From the NCBI GenBank assembly GCA_964350695.1, contig CAYGKM010000010.1:19323-83322 (forward strand): 64,000 bases of DNA, written 5' to 3'. Below the pieces are notes generated by a model, which made no database searches, was not told where the DNA came from, and saw nothing but the letters and a program-made list of their open reading frames with translations. The stretch's first letter is position 1, and the number at the start of each line of letters is the position of its first letter. The stretch is from TMED27 sp964350695. Lineage in GTDB: Bacteria; Pseudomonadota; Alphaproteobacteria; Micavibrionales; Micavibrionaceae. The position numbers and the translations under genes are program-made. Positions 50,911 through 60,481 of the stretch are shown piece by piece.

Positions 50911-52337
50911 TGAGACGTGCCAAAATATATATGAAACGCACATTGCTTGTTCTTTTGGCTTTTGCAATCTTTGTTGGCGGAATCTTTGCTCTTCCCAAAG
51001 AAACAAGGGCGCAATTCACGGGGTGTGAACCATGTTTGGCGGCAACCATAGTCATGGTGACCGTGCTTTCCAGATTACAGTCAAGACTATCCGAACAAAT
51101 TATAAATGCCCGCATAACAACCGAGCTAACCACACAGAGAACATTCCTGACAGGCGTTTTCTGGGAAGATAACGTCCTGCCCGCTCTGATGATGATGGCA
51201 GACCAACTCAGCGCTGTTGCTGTTTATCAAACCCAAATTATCGGTGAATTTTTTGACGCGAAAAACCAGCTGGAAACCCAGCGCGTAATCCAGAAAATCC
51301 GCGCCCGCGCCCACAAGGATTATCACCCGAGCGCCGGCATGTGTGAATTCGGAACCACCGCAAAAAGCTTGGTGGCTTCGGAGAGAAAGTCTGAGCTTGT
51401 CGCGCATGTTCTAAGCCAGCGCTTTCAAGATAGAATGCTCGGAAACGCGAACACTTCCGGTTCAGCAGGGCCGGGACTTGATATCCGCTCACGCCTGAAA
51501 CAATACAGAGAAAAATTCTGTGATCCGATGGATAATGACGGCGGGCTTTTCTGGATCTGTCAACATGATCAGGATAACAGCCTGTCAAATTCAACAATGC
51601 GAGCAGAGGCCCCCGGCGGTATCGGCGCGCCAATCACAGAGCGTATGAACAAAGACGTTGATTTCATCCGCACGGTTGATTACCCGTGGACGCTGGATCT
51701 CGATTTCTCTGACACAACGCTCACCGATAATGAAGAAGAAGTGATTGCCCTGGGCGATAATCTCTATGGCCATGATGTGTTTGAGCGCGTATCCGGCGCT
51801 GTCGCAAACCCTAATGGTGAAGAATTTCCGGCAAGTAACAAAGCGTTAATGGACTCACGCGCGATGCTCGCAAAGCTCAGCGTGGCGCAAAACTCGTATA
51901 ATGCTATCACCTCTATGAAGGCGGCGGGCACTGCCGGCTCAAGAGACTTCATGGAAGCAGTCTTAAGCGAACTTGGCGTTTCTGAAGACCCCTCCACGAC
52001 CAATGACATTGATGATATGCGCCGTATGCTGGGTTTCAGCGCCGCATCTGGTGAAGAAATCGGCCCAAGCTATTACGCGCAAATGGAAGTTTTAACCCGC
52101 AAAATTTATCAAAATCCGGACTTTTACACGAATCTCTATGATAAGCCTGCAAACGTTGAGCGTAAAAAGGTCGCGATGCAGGCGATCGGTTTGATGCAAA
52201 AATTCGACCTCTTCAAAAGCTATTTGCGCAACGAGGCCGTGATGTCGGTCTTGCTTGAGGTGGCCGTGATGGAAACACAAGATAGGCTTGAAGCGGAAAT
52301 CACGAACCAGAAAGAAGAAGGGACGCCGCCGCAATAA
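50910..52337 (+). CDS. Exported protein of unknown function, paralog 2 of 3
   Basis: A 475-residue exported protein with a signal peptide (LLVLLAFAIFVGGIFAL, cut near TRA before QFTG), a CEPC pair right after it, and the family domain: FFDAKNQLETQRVIQKI (from about 113), KDYHPSAGMC, FCDPMDNDGGLFWICQHDQDN (from about 203, split here by one residue from the motif limit), MNKDVDFIRTVDYP, LGDNLYGHD and TRKIYQNPDFYTNLYDKPAN (near 396). This is the shortest copy and may show the core of the family. Its ATG overlaps the stop of paralog 1 by one base; paralog 3 begins two bases after its stop. Confidence 0.78.
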   Translation: MRRAKIYMKRTLLVLLAFAIFVGGIFALPKETRAQFTGCEPCLAATIVMVTVLSRLQSRLSEQIINARITTELTTQRTFLTGVFWEDNVLPALMMMADQLSAVAVYQTQIIGEFFDAKNQLETQRVIQKIRARAHKDYHPSAGMCEFGTTAKSLVASERKSELVAHVLSQRFQDRMLGNANTSGSAGPGLDIRSRLKQYREKFCDPMDNDGGLFWICQHDQDNSLSNSTMRAEAPGGIGAPITERMNKDVDFIRTVDYPWTLDLDFSDTTLTDNEEEVIALGDNLYGHDVFERVSGAVANPNGEEFPASNKALMDSRAMLAKLSVAQNSYNAITSMKAAGTAGSRDFMEAVLSELGVSEDPSTTNDIDDMRRMLGFSAASGEEIGPSYYAQMEVLTRKIYQNPDFYTNLYDKPANVERKKVAMQAIGLMQKFDLFKSYLRNEAVMSVLLEVAVMETQDRLEAEITNQKEEGTPPQ

Positions 52338-52339
52338 AG

Positions 52340-54178
52340 ATGGAACATGCGCGCAAAGCTATAAACAAAGCATATTTAAGCCGCCTTGCTGGCTTCATAT
52401 TCGCGTGTTTTATCCTGAGCTTTTCTGCCTCCGCCGCGCATTCCGCTATTGAAGGCGGAGAAAATAAAACCATCGTCGGCACAACCTTTGCCTCGCTTTC
52501 AGGCTTTAAACCCGGAGCCATTGTCTCTTACAAAATCTATCAATCCGGCGGCACCGTTTTAAACGGTCAAGGGATGGTGAATATTCAGGGGCAGCTCTCT
52601 CTTTCTCTCCCGGAGGGCGTGAACTTAACCCCCGATGATCTGGCGTATGAATTCAACGTCAACGAAGACAGCGAAACTCTGAACTTCACCCTTCGCAATG
52701 ATAAAGAACAAGGCACTATGTCGATTGAGGGCGATGGCGCGAGCCAGCTTTCTGAAATTCACGTTGATATCGGCGCGAGCCAAATTGATACAAAAAGCGA
52801 TTGGGCCGGACTGTTTAAAGAAACGGGCATCAAGATTCCTGAAAACATTGATGAAGAAACAGACGGTATAAAGGTCGCCTTCTTCAGCGCAAACCCCGCT
52901 ATGGGCTTTTCAGCGCTGGAAAGTCCGGCGATCATAAAGGTTCAACTTGCGCCGGGCGGCGGCGGCCCGACAAGCGCAAATGTGAATACTTCTTTTGCGG
53001 CAACGGTTTGCGGCATCAGTCCGTTTGCAAGCTTTTGTAATGCAGGCACTATTCGCGCGCAAAGCCAAGGGTTTGTGACAAATCTTGTTCATCCGTTGCA
53101 ACTTATGGCCGATCAATTAACGGCTGTTTCTATGCATGCCACGCAGCAAATAGGGCGTTTTTTCGACGCGAAAGAACAGCTCGAAGTGCAGCGGGACTTT
53201 CAAACACTCAAGGCCGAAGCTATAAAAGACTATCACCCCAGCGAGCAAATGTGCCGCGTCGGAAGTTTGATGAAAAGTGTTGTCTCCGCGCAGCAAAAAA
53301 TGGCGCATGAAAAACTGGCCCTAAATAAAGTTTTAAACGACCAATATCAAAACAAAAGAAATGCAGGGACAAAATCAGGCGAAATCTCTGACATCAAATC
53401 ACGCTTAAGCCAGTTCCGCAGAGTATATTGTGACCCCATGGATAATGACGGCGGCCTTTACTGGATCTGTCAGCATGATCAGGATAATACGCTCGCAAAT
53501 TCTGAAATGAGAGCCGATCCGCCCGGCGGGATTGGCGGCCCCCAACAATTCCGCATGAATAAAGATGTTGAATATATGCGCACGGTGGAATATCCGCTCA
53601 CCCTGAATATCGATAGCGTTGATCCTGTTGTATCAGAAGACGAAGAAGATATTGCCGCGCTCGCAAAAAACCTGTTCTGGACTGAATCATTCAAAACCGT
53701 TGAAGAAAAAAGCATAAACGAAACCAAGGATAAATATTTAAATGCACGCGGGCTGATGGCGCTCAATAACATCGCGCATAATTCTTTTACCCACATCGTC
53801 GGCATGAAGGCCGCCGCCCCGCTTCCCGAAAACGAAGCTGTCGTTCCGGGTTGGGCGCACATGAAAACCATGATGCGTGAATTCGGTCTTGGCGATGAGG
53901 ATATTGCCGCCATGCTCGGCGCGCAGCCAAGCTATTATGCGCAAATGGATGTACTGACGAAAAAGCTGTATCAAAACCCGGATTTCTACACCAATCTCTA
54001 TGACAAACCTGCAAACGTTGAGCGCATCACCGCCTCTATGGATGCCATCGGCCTCATGCAACTTCGCGATCAATATGAAGGCTCTTTGCGTAAAGAAATG
54101 CTTTTATCTGCGATGATTCAAGAATCCCTCTTCCCTCGCCTCAATCTTTTGAACGCGACCATCAGAGACCTTAAATAG
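52340..54178 (+). CDS. Exported protein of unknown function, paralog 3 of 3
   Basis: A 612-residue exported protein. The signal peptide (about 1-36, FIFACFILSFSASAAHSA) is followed by an extra N-terminal domain (about 37-210), beta-rich by appearance with Thr/Ser/Glu strands (IVSYKIYQSGGTVLNGQGMV), not found in the other two. Then VCGISPFASFC, FFDAKEQLEVQRDFQTL (from about 273), KDYHPSEQMC, YCDPMDNDGG and WICQHDQDN (from about 362), MNKDVEYMRTVEYP, and KKLYQNPDFYTNLYDKPAN (near 541). Last gene of the operon; a sigma-54-type flagellar promoter follows. Confidence 0.78.
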   Translation: MEHARKAINKAYLSRLAGFIFACFILSFSASAAHSAIEGGENKTIVGTTFASLSGFKPGAIVSYKIYQSGGTVLNGQGMVNIQGQLSLSLPEGVNLTPDDLAYEFNVNEDSETLNFTLRNDKEQGTMSIEGDGASQLSEIHVDIGASQIDTKSDWAGLFKETGIKIPENIDEETDGIKVAFFSANPAMGFSALESPAIIKVQLAPGGGGPTSANVNTSFAATVCGISPFASFCNAGTIRAQSQGFVTNLVHPLQLMADQLTAVSMHATQQIGRFFDAKEQLEVQRDFQTLKAEAIKDYHPSEQMCRVGSLMKSVVSAQQKMAHEKLALNKVLNDQYQNKRNAGTKSGEISDIKSRLSQFRRVYCDPMDNDGGLYWICQHDQDNTLANSEMRADPPGGIGGPQQFRMNKDVEYMRTVEYPLTLNIDSVDPVVSEDEEDIAALAKNLFWTESFKTVEEKSINETKDKYLNARGLMALNNIAHNSFTHIVGMKAAAPLPENEAVVPGWAHMKTMMREFGLGDEDIAAMLGAQPSYYAQMDVLTKKLYQNPDFYTNLYDKPANVERITASMDAIGLMQLRDQYEGSLRKEMLLSAMIQESLFPRLNLLNATIRDLK

Positions 54179-54204
54179 ACGCCTAAGCGTTTTGTCCACA
54201 AAAA

Positions 54205-54221
54205 TGGCATCTCCCTTGCAT
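54205..54221 (+). promoter_or_regulatory. Sigma-54-type promoter of flgK-flgL
   Basis: TGGCAT-CTCCC-TTGCAT, with the GG and GC pairs exactly ten bases apart, as required at -24/-12. About 105 bases ahead of the flgK start. Late flagellar genes of Caulobacter are sigma-54-dependent, which fits. Confidence 0.7.
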
Positions 54222-54327
54222 ATGAACAGTATGCAAATGAGTTTTTAGACGGCATTGCGGCAATTATTGCACGTTTTGTCCCTGTCGCGCTGATCGCTCA
54301 TATAATAGAATTTATAAGGATTGTCCT

Positions 54328-56751
54328 ATGGGTCTTGCCAGTTTGAATGCCGCTCTTTCGGGATTGCGCGTATCACAACAGCAAATTAACGTGATTTCCA
54401 ACAATGTCGCCAATGTGGGAACACCTGGCTATACACGGAAATTATTGCCGCAAAGCGCTCAGTCTATTGAAGGCGCGACAGTCGGCGTCAGAGCAGAAAC
54501 CATCATCCGCAACGTCGATATAAACCTCGAGCGCGATCTATGGACACAAGTCAGCTCCACAAGTTTTCATGACATACAGGTCGAATACCTGGACCGCATT
54601 CAGCAATTCCACGGGCCGCCGGACCAGGAGCTATCTGTGGCCGCCGAACTTGCAAGATTAAAAGACGCATTCGCAATTCTCGCCGATACGCCCGAAGACG
54701 CATTCGCATTATCGAATGTAGTGAATGAAGCGCAGGATGCTTCTGATAAAATCAATAATCTTTCGAAATTGCTTACGACCCTTCGTAATGACGCCCAAAA
54801 CGAAATTGAATCAACGGTGACCGAAATAAATGGTCTGCTGAGACAAATCGCGGATTTAAACGATCAGGTGCAGGTGAATACCAACCTTGGCAGAAGCACC
54901 GCCTTGTTGGAAGATCAACGCGACGAAGCCATAAACGGGTTGTCCCAACTCATCGAGATCAGCTTTTTTCAGCGCGGTGACGGCGTTTTGGTTGTCCAGA
55001 CCAATGATGGGGCGGAACTCGCATCCGACCGCGTGACGCCGCTTACATTTGATGGAAACCCCTTGGGACCTACGTCTTACTATCCGGATTCAGTAAATGG
55101 TGTATTTGTGGGTGATCCCGATACCCAAATCAGTGCTGTAGACATCACAACACGTACGCCGGGCGGAAAACTCGGCGGTCTGATTGAACTCAGAGACACA
55201 ACCTTCCCCAAACAAATGGCGCAGCTAGATGAACTCGCGCACAAAACCGCCCTTCGCTTCGAAGCCCAAGGCTTAAGGCTCTTTACAGATTCTGCCGGCT
55301 TAATTCCGAATGACGATGCCCCGGACCCGACAACCGTGCCGCCGACGCCTGTGAACTATGTCGGTTTCTCCGCGACCATACAGGTCAATCAGGCAATCTT
55401 GAATGACAACACCTTGATCCGCACCGGAACTTATGGCGCTTCTTTGCAATCCGGAGACAATCAGGTCATCCGCCGCATCATTGAAAACACATTTAGCGCC
55501 GTCAATTACCAACAAGCCGAAAACACAGATGTCGCCACACAAGTAGATTTGCTTAATCGCGGCGGTGATGATCTGCAAACATGGCTCGGGCTTTTCTCGG
55601 AAAACAGAGTAGAAGGCGGCCTTGATCTGGCCTCAATCGGCAGTTTGAATGATTTGATCGCTTCTGCCGGAACGGCTCTTGCCCCGCCAAATGATCAATT
55701 CCAAATCACATTCGAAGAAGCCCGCGCCGCGCCGCCTCTTGGCCCGACAACCGTTACAATCGATCTCAGCGTTGCCGCAGCCCTTCCGGGCGCGAACGCG
55801 CTCGATCAATTGGTCACGCATATCAATAATGAAATCACAGCTGCCGGCGTCCCCGCCGGCCTTGCCGCCCTCGCTTCCGTTGGCCCAAACGGCCAGCTTG
55901 TCATCGAAACACGCGGCAGTTACTCCATTGATTCTACGGGCGTTAATGGAATGGGGCAGGCTGGTCTGAACTTTATTGGCCTGACAGACAGCGCGGGTGC
56001 AACCATTGCCCCGTCAGATCCGTATTTCGATATTCAAGTCGGAAACGCTGACCCCACACGCATTTTTATTGAACCCGGTGAAACAGACGCAACATTCCTT
56101 GCCAAGCTCGACGCTGTGCCGGGTGTGGCCGTAGATACCGTAAACTTCGCTCTGGATGGTATCCTGCGCATTCGCCCGGGTGACGATTTTGACAATCCTG
56201 ATTTCGGCGGCGATATTAAAATCACAAGCGGCGCGTTTGAAACAAGCGGCGCGTCTTATGGCGCTCCTCCAGCCCTCACGGCGCGTACCAGCCTTGATGA
56301 TGGCGCAAGCATAGTCTCCGCACTTTTCGGCTCTTATACAATCGTTGGCGGCGCTGTGCAAAATACCGGCCCTGTTAGGGATATCGGCTATACTTCTGAA
56401 ACCAACGGGTCTTTGACCCCGCCCATACCTACACAAGCCTTCCGCGAACGCTTTTTAGGCCCGGCCGCGAACATCAATATCAATATTATCGGCGCAGACA
56501 GCCTCGTTGATTTCGCTCAGAAAATGGTCAGCGAACAAAGCCAGGAGCTCACCGTTCAAACTGCGCGCAGAAACGATGAACAAAGCTTGAGAGAGCTTCT
56601 AAACACTCAGCTTTTGGATGAATCAGCCGTCAATATTGATGAAGAACTGGGACATTTGATCCTCGTTCAAACCGCATATAGTGCTTCGGCCAGAGTGCTC
56701 TCGGCTGTTGATGAATTATTTCAGGAACTGCTCAACGCAGTCCGCAGATAA
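54328..56751 (+). CDS. flgK: Flagellar hook-associated protein FlgK with inserted domain
   Basis: FlgK, 807 residues, connects hook and filament. It begins MGLASLNAALSGLRVSQQQ, then NVISNNVANVGTPGYTRK, the universal D0 start, and ends with the D0 helices (NIDEELGHLILVQTAYSASARVL). E. coli FlgK has 547 residues; the excess lies mainly in the middle. A segment at about 451-550 (PNDQFQITFEEAR, then TVTIDLSVAAALPG, INNEI, and GLNFIGL) resembles one in FlgL. It could be a surface-exposed domain. flgL follows with an AGGAG ribosome-binding site. Confidence 0.93.
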   Translation: MGLASLNAALSGLRVSQQQINVISNNVANVGTPGYTRKLLPQSAQSIEGATVGVRAETIIRNVDINLERDLWTQVSSTSFHDIQVEYLDRIQQFHGPPDQELSVAAELARLKDAFAILADTPEDAFALSNVVNEAQDASDKINNLSKLLTTLRNDAQNEIESTVTEINGLLRQIADLNDQVQVNTNLGRSTALLEDQRDEAINGLSQLIEISFFQRGDGVLVVQTNDGAELASDRVTPLTFDGNPLGPTSYYPDSVNGVFVGDPDTQISAVDITTRTPGGKLGGLIELRDTTFPKQMAQLDELAHKTALRFEAQGLRLFTDSAGLIPNDDAPDPTTVPPTPVNYVGFSATIQVNQAILNDNTLIRTGTYGASLQSGDNQVIRRIIENTFSAVNYQQAENTDVATQVDLLNRGGDDLQTWLGLFSENRVEGGLDLASIGSLNDLIASAGTALAPPNDQFQITFEEARAAPPLGPTTVTIDLSVAAALPGANALDQLVTHINNEITAAGVPAGLAALASVGPNGQLVIETRGSYSIDSTGVNGMGQAGLNFIGLTDSAGATIAPSDPYFDIQVGNADPTRIFIEPGETDATFLAKLDAVPGVAVDTVNFALDGILRIRPGDDFDNPDFGGDIKITSGAFETSGASYGAPPALTARTSLDDGASIVSALFGSYTIVGGAVQNTGPVRDIGYTSETNGSLTPPIPTQAFRERFLGPAANININIIGADSLVDFAQKMVSEQSQELTVQTARRNDEQSLRELLNTQLLDESAVNIDEELGHLILVQTAYSASARVLSAVDELFQELLNAVRR

Positions 56752-56769
56752 AGTAAATAGGAGAAGACC

Positions 56770-58371
56770 ATGACAGGCGTATCAACATTAGGACAAGCAT
56801 TGAATCGGATCAATCTGATCAACGATCAATCATCATTGCTCAACTCTTTAACAACGCAACTGGCGACAGGAAAGAAAACCCAAAAATTCTCAGGTCTCGG
56901 AACCGCAGCCCTGACATCGCAGCGTGCCCGCGCGGATCTCAGCTCAGTTGATGTATACACGGATAACATATCCCGCGCCGACCGCCGCATGTCGCTCATG
57001 CTTCAAAGCATCGAAGAATTTAAGGCGCAAGCCCAAACCCTCTGGGATTTGATGATCGGTTTCGGACAAGAAAGCCTGCATGAAAATGACGCAGATGTCG
57101 TATATGGCCTGCAAACAGTAACGGGCGGTCAAGATTTATCGGTTTTCCCTTCAATCCCCGCTTTGGTGGCCGCGAATGCGCCAAATCTGGATGATCCGAA
57201 TGATAGTTTCGATATCACATTCTCCGATCCGAATGACCCCTTAATCGCGGCAACAATCACCGTGGATATCAGTGATGCCGCAGCTTTAGCCGGTGGCGGA
57301 AACGCTGCTGTCGAACTTGCGGCATATATCAACAACCAGCTCGCCGCAATTCCGGGCGGCGCGCCCGCATCTTTGAATGCCTCCGCCACTGTCGGCGTAG
57401 GCGGGCAAATTGCCCTGCGCGGCACATCGAATATTACCATCTCCAATGAAGGCACAAACCCAATCAGCCCAACCGGTTTAATCAATCTCGGCCTCGGCGC
57501 AAGCACAAGCTTTTTAGGGCCGGAGCATGAAATCGGCGTGAGCTCAGGTAAGCTTGATACTGAATTCGCAACCATCCAGAACTCTGCTTCGGATTTATAT
57601 GATTTCCTTGTCGATCTTTTAAACGTGCAGGACGAAGGCCGTTATCTTTTGGGCGGTGCAGACACAACAACCAAACCGTTAAATGATACAGGGGCATTAA
57701 ACTCAAAAATCTCGACATTGCTTGGAAACTGGCAGGATGAAACGCTGCCGCCAGCGACAAATCTTTCAAACTCCGAGCTGATCAGCGCATATCAATCCCG
57801 CACATTCTCGCAGGATGTAAACGCGATCACCGACACCACAATCGGCTATTCTTCCGCACTAAGCTCCGGGAACGCTGGTAAGATTTTCGTGCGCGTGAGA
57901 GAAGACTCCGAGCTGGATTACACGGTTTTGGCAAATGAAGAAGCGTTCCGCGATATCCTTGTTGCGACCGCCTTTATCAAAAATGGCGACTTTTCGCCGA
58001 TCGCAGATGTCTACGCACAGCCCTATACGCCGGGTGATTTGCCGATAGAAAATGGCGCGCCGGGGGCCACGCTTTCCGAGATGAAGGATAATTTCTTCGC
58101 CGTGTTTAATGACCTGACCACTACAATCAATAGATCTATAGATGATGTCGATCAGGCGCGCTTCCGCATTGAATCAGACCGCGCAAGAATTGACCAGATC
58201 AAGCAAGCCCACGCACAGGAAAAATTCCTCTTCCAAAGCACAATCGCCGATATTGAAGACGCGGATTTAAATCAGGTTGCGATCGAGATCCAAACGCTGC
58301 AAATTCAGCTTGAAGCCTCATACACAATCACGGCCCGCGTCAGCGAACTGACGCTTGTGAACTTTATCTAA
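56770..58371 (+). CDS. flgL: Flagellar hook-associated protein FlgL with inserted domain
   Basis: FlgL, 533 residues, the second junction protein, flagellin-like at both ends: LINDQSSLLNSLTTQLATGK near the start, LYDFLVDLLNVQDEGRYLLGG in the middle, and DADLNQVAIEIQTLQIQLEA with the terminal helix. E. coli FlgL has 317 residues. The excess includes about 140-246, with PNDSFDITFSDPND, ATITVDISDAAALAG, YINNQLAAIPGG and LINLGLGAS, which resembles the inserted segment of FlgK. It ends 20 bases before the converging TcpQ-domain gene. Confidence 0.93.
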   Translation: MTGVSTLGQALNRINLINDQSSLLNSLTTQLATGKKTQKFSGLGTAALTSQRARADLSSVDVYTDNISRADRRMSLMLQSIEEFKAQAQTLWDLMIGFGQESLHENDADVVYGLQTVTGGQDLSVFPSIPALVAANAPNLDDPNDSFDITFSDPNDPLIAATITVDISDAAALAGGGNAAVELAAYINNQLAAIPGGAPASLNASATVGVGGQIALRGTSNITISNEGTNPISPTGLINLGLGASTSFLGPEHEIGVSSGKLDTEFATIQNSASDLYDFLVDLLNVQDEGRYLLGGADTTTKPLNDTGALNSKISTLLGNWQDETLPPATNLSNSELISAYQSRTFSQDVNAITDTTIGYSSALSSGNAGKIFVRVREDSELDYTVLANEEAFRDILVATAFIKNGDFSPIADVYAQPYTPGDLPIENGAPGATLSEMKDNFFAVFNDLTTTINRSIDDVDQARFRIESDRARIDQIKQAHAQEKFLFQSTIADIEDADLNQVAIEIQTLQIQLEASYTITARVSELTLVNFI

Positions 58372-58391
58372 TAGTTAATAACTGGAAAGGT

Positions 58392-59972
58392 TTAAGCGGC
58401 ATCATCCTGAATGATAAGCTTGCCGGGCTCGCTCACATTTGTTGAATCCAAAAGCGTCAAAAGCGGGCTGTCTTTTTGGCTAATCGCATTGGAGAACATA
58501 AGCTTTACTGCGCGCTGGAATGTACCTGTCACAAGAATGTCGGATTCAAGTTTGTAATCGTGATCGGCGTCCCAAACAATTTCAAAATTCGCCTTCTTGC
58601 CCCAGAAGTCCAAGGTTTTCTTGAGGCTGTCGCCTTTTTGCGCTTCCCAAACTTGTTTGGCTTGCGTGGTTTTATTCGCGGCATTTTCTTTGATCTCAAC
58701 GGGCGCTGGCGGCACGGTCAAATCAATGGTCTGGCTTGGCGGCGGCAAAGATATATCCTTTGATCCTGAAACCATATCAACGCCGACTTTAGCAACAATC
58801 ACTTCTTGCTCTTCTATGTTCTGTACCAGAGGAAGAGGCGGCGCAGCCGGCTCTGGCTCTTTAATAGAAACAATTTTTTCCGGCGCATCTTCGCGCACGA
58901 TATCTTGAATATTGCTCAAAGTTTCACCGGGCTGCGAGCTTTCAACTTCACCGGGGTCTTTAATCATCGAGCGGCCGCCCGTCTTTGGCGCTTCTGCTCC
59001 AACGGGCGTCATCACGGCAGGGGGAGTGTCATTGGAAATCATGGATGTATTTTGATTGCCGACATGCACATTTTTACCGCGGATGCTTAAATGAAGCCCA
59101 AGCGGCTCAATCATATTTTCAATCACCTGATCCCATGGCTTACCGCCATCCCATGATACTTTTTTACCCGGGTTAATGCTTTCGCCGAATGAATAAGAAT
59201 AACTCGGAGGCACAATCTGGCTAAGCGCAAGCGCGAGCGGTATGTCCGTACCAAAACCCATAATCTCTTCATAAGCGCTTGTCGGGGCAGGCGCCGCTTC
59301 CGCAGTATCTGCCATTGTTTCTACAGCTTGAGGGGCTTCCGGCACTTCCTTTTTCGGGAAAGGTTGAATAGTGATGTCATCATTTTTCATGTGCTCCAAT
59401 GCGGAAATAGGCGCATCTTCGGGCATCATGATTTTAGTTTTGGTCACTGTTAAGCTCTCATCAGTAGGCTCAGGCTGAGGAAGGGGAGGAAGCGCCTGCA
59501 GCTCTTCCATCGCCTGCATGCTTTGTTTTGCTTCTCTTGCCAGAATTTTCTCCGTAAGGTTCACGGGGGCATCTTCAGGCATAATCACAGCCGGCTTGGT
59601 TTCGGCTTTCATCGGCTCTGGAGAAGGAGAGGGCGTAAAATCACGCACCTGCATAACGGGCGCTGGCGCGGGTTGCGCCGCAGGTATTTCAACAACAGGC
59701 GCGGGCGCTGCTGGCTCTTCACCCGGCAAAGGCTCTAGCGGCAGAAGTGTGTCTGAAGACGGCGTACGCTCAATAACCTGAACAGGGGCGGGGGCCGCAA
59801 CAGGCATATCATCTGTTTGCGGTGCCATCTTAACGCTAGGTTCTACTTGTGTTTGCGTAGGGGGGATCCACTCAAAACCGGCATAACCTTTGGTGATCGC
59901 CACGGCCACTGAAAGGCACAATGCCAGTGTTATAATGAAGAAACTATTTTTAAATGAAGCGCGCTTAAACAT
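58392..59972 (-). CDS. Periplasmic TcpQ-domain protein of the secretion locus
   Basis: About 526 residues. The ATG at 59972 gives a clean N-terminal anchor (FFIITLALCLSVAVAITKGY); the frame extends 26 codons further up. A proline/alanine/glutamate-rich stretch (to about 230) leads to two similar domains: PSYSYSFGESINPGKKVSWD (then LGLHLSIRGKNVHVGNQ) and a C-terminal VWEAQKGDSLKKTLDFWGKK (then FEIVWDADHDYKL). Both resemble TcpQ/PilL-type domains that help secretins in type IV pili and IncI-type conjugation. It follows icmT and may belong to the outer-membrane complex here. Confidence 0.7.
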   Translation of the reverse strand: MFKRASFKNSFFIITLALCLSVAVAITKGYAGFEWIPPTQTQVEPSVKMAPQTDDMPVAAPAPVQVIERTPSSDTLLPLEPLPGEEPAAPAPVVEIPAAQPAPAPVMQVRDFTPSPSPEPMKAETKPAVIMPEDAPVNLTEKILAREAKQSMQAMEELQALPPLPQPEPTDESLTVTKTKIMMPEDAPISALEHMKNDDITIQPFPKKEVPEAPQAVETMADTAEAAPAPTSAYEEIMGFGTDIPLALALSQIVPPSYSYSFGESINPGKKVSWDGGKPWDQVIENMIEPLGLHLSIRGKNVHVGNQNTSMISNDTPPAVMTPVGAEAPKTGGRSMIKDPGEVESSQPGETLSNIQDIVREDAPEKIVSIKEPEPAAPPLPLVQNIEEQEVIVAKVGVDMVSGSKDISLPPPSQTIDLTVPPAPVEIKENAANKTTQAKQVWEAQKGDSLKKTLDFWGKKANFEIVWDADHDYKLESDILVTGTFQRAVKLMFSNAISQKDSPLLTLLDSTNVSEPGKLIIQDDAA

Positions 59973-60103
59973 GTCCGGCTCGGGTCCTGTGTATATTCTA
60001 TTATGTTGAATATCCAAACCATAGAACCACAGCATAGAAAAAACAAGCATTTGCGATGCTTAAACTGCAATTTTTTATAGAAACAGCTGCGGGGTCTAAA
60101 ACT

Positions 60104-60409
60104 TTAGCCTAAATCTTTGAATGTACGCCGCTGAACACTGACCCAGCCGGGGCGCTCATAACCGATAATCCATGATCGAAACGTGCGCACCGCCGCAGGA
60201 ACCGTCAGACCTTTATTCTCCAGAAACCTGAACAAAACAAGGCTGCCAATCATCAGCGAAAGCGTTGACCAACGTGCATAAACAAGCAGTAAAGGCAAAG
60301 GCGCGGCCGCCCGCGCATCAAACGGTCCAAAGCGCACAACCCGCATGGAGTTGCGCCAATGCCAGTTCAATTTTTCCTGAAGATTCTCTAATTCCTGTGC
60401 TGCCGACAT
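60104..60409 (-). CDS. icmT: Dot/Icm protein IcmT
   Basis: A 101-residue small membrane protein with the IcmT/TraK pattern: LNWHWRNSMRVVRFGPFDAR, LPLLLVYARWSTLSLMIGSL, VLFRFLENKGLTVPAAVRTF and RSWIIGYERPGWV. One or two membrane helices. Legionella IcmT has 86 residues and is needed for pore egress. A good Shine-Dalgarno (AGGGAC) precedes the start. It lies downstream of dotB on the same strand. Confidence 0.9.
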   Translation of the reverse strand: MSAAQELENLQEKLNWHWRNSMRVVRFGPFDARAAAPLPLLLVYARWSTLSLMIGSLVLFRFLENKGLTVPAAVRTFRSWIIGYERPGWVSVQRRTFKDLG

Positions 60410-60481
60410 ATTTTGTCCCTGAAAATGCTACTGATCCCTTTAAGTTTAAGGGTCAAACTTTAACAAAATCTTATCAGAAAA

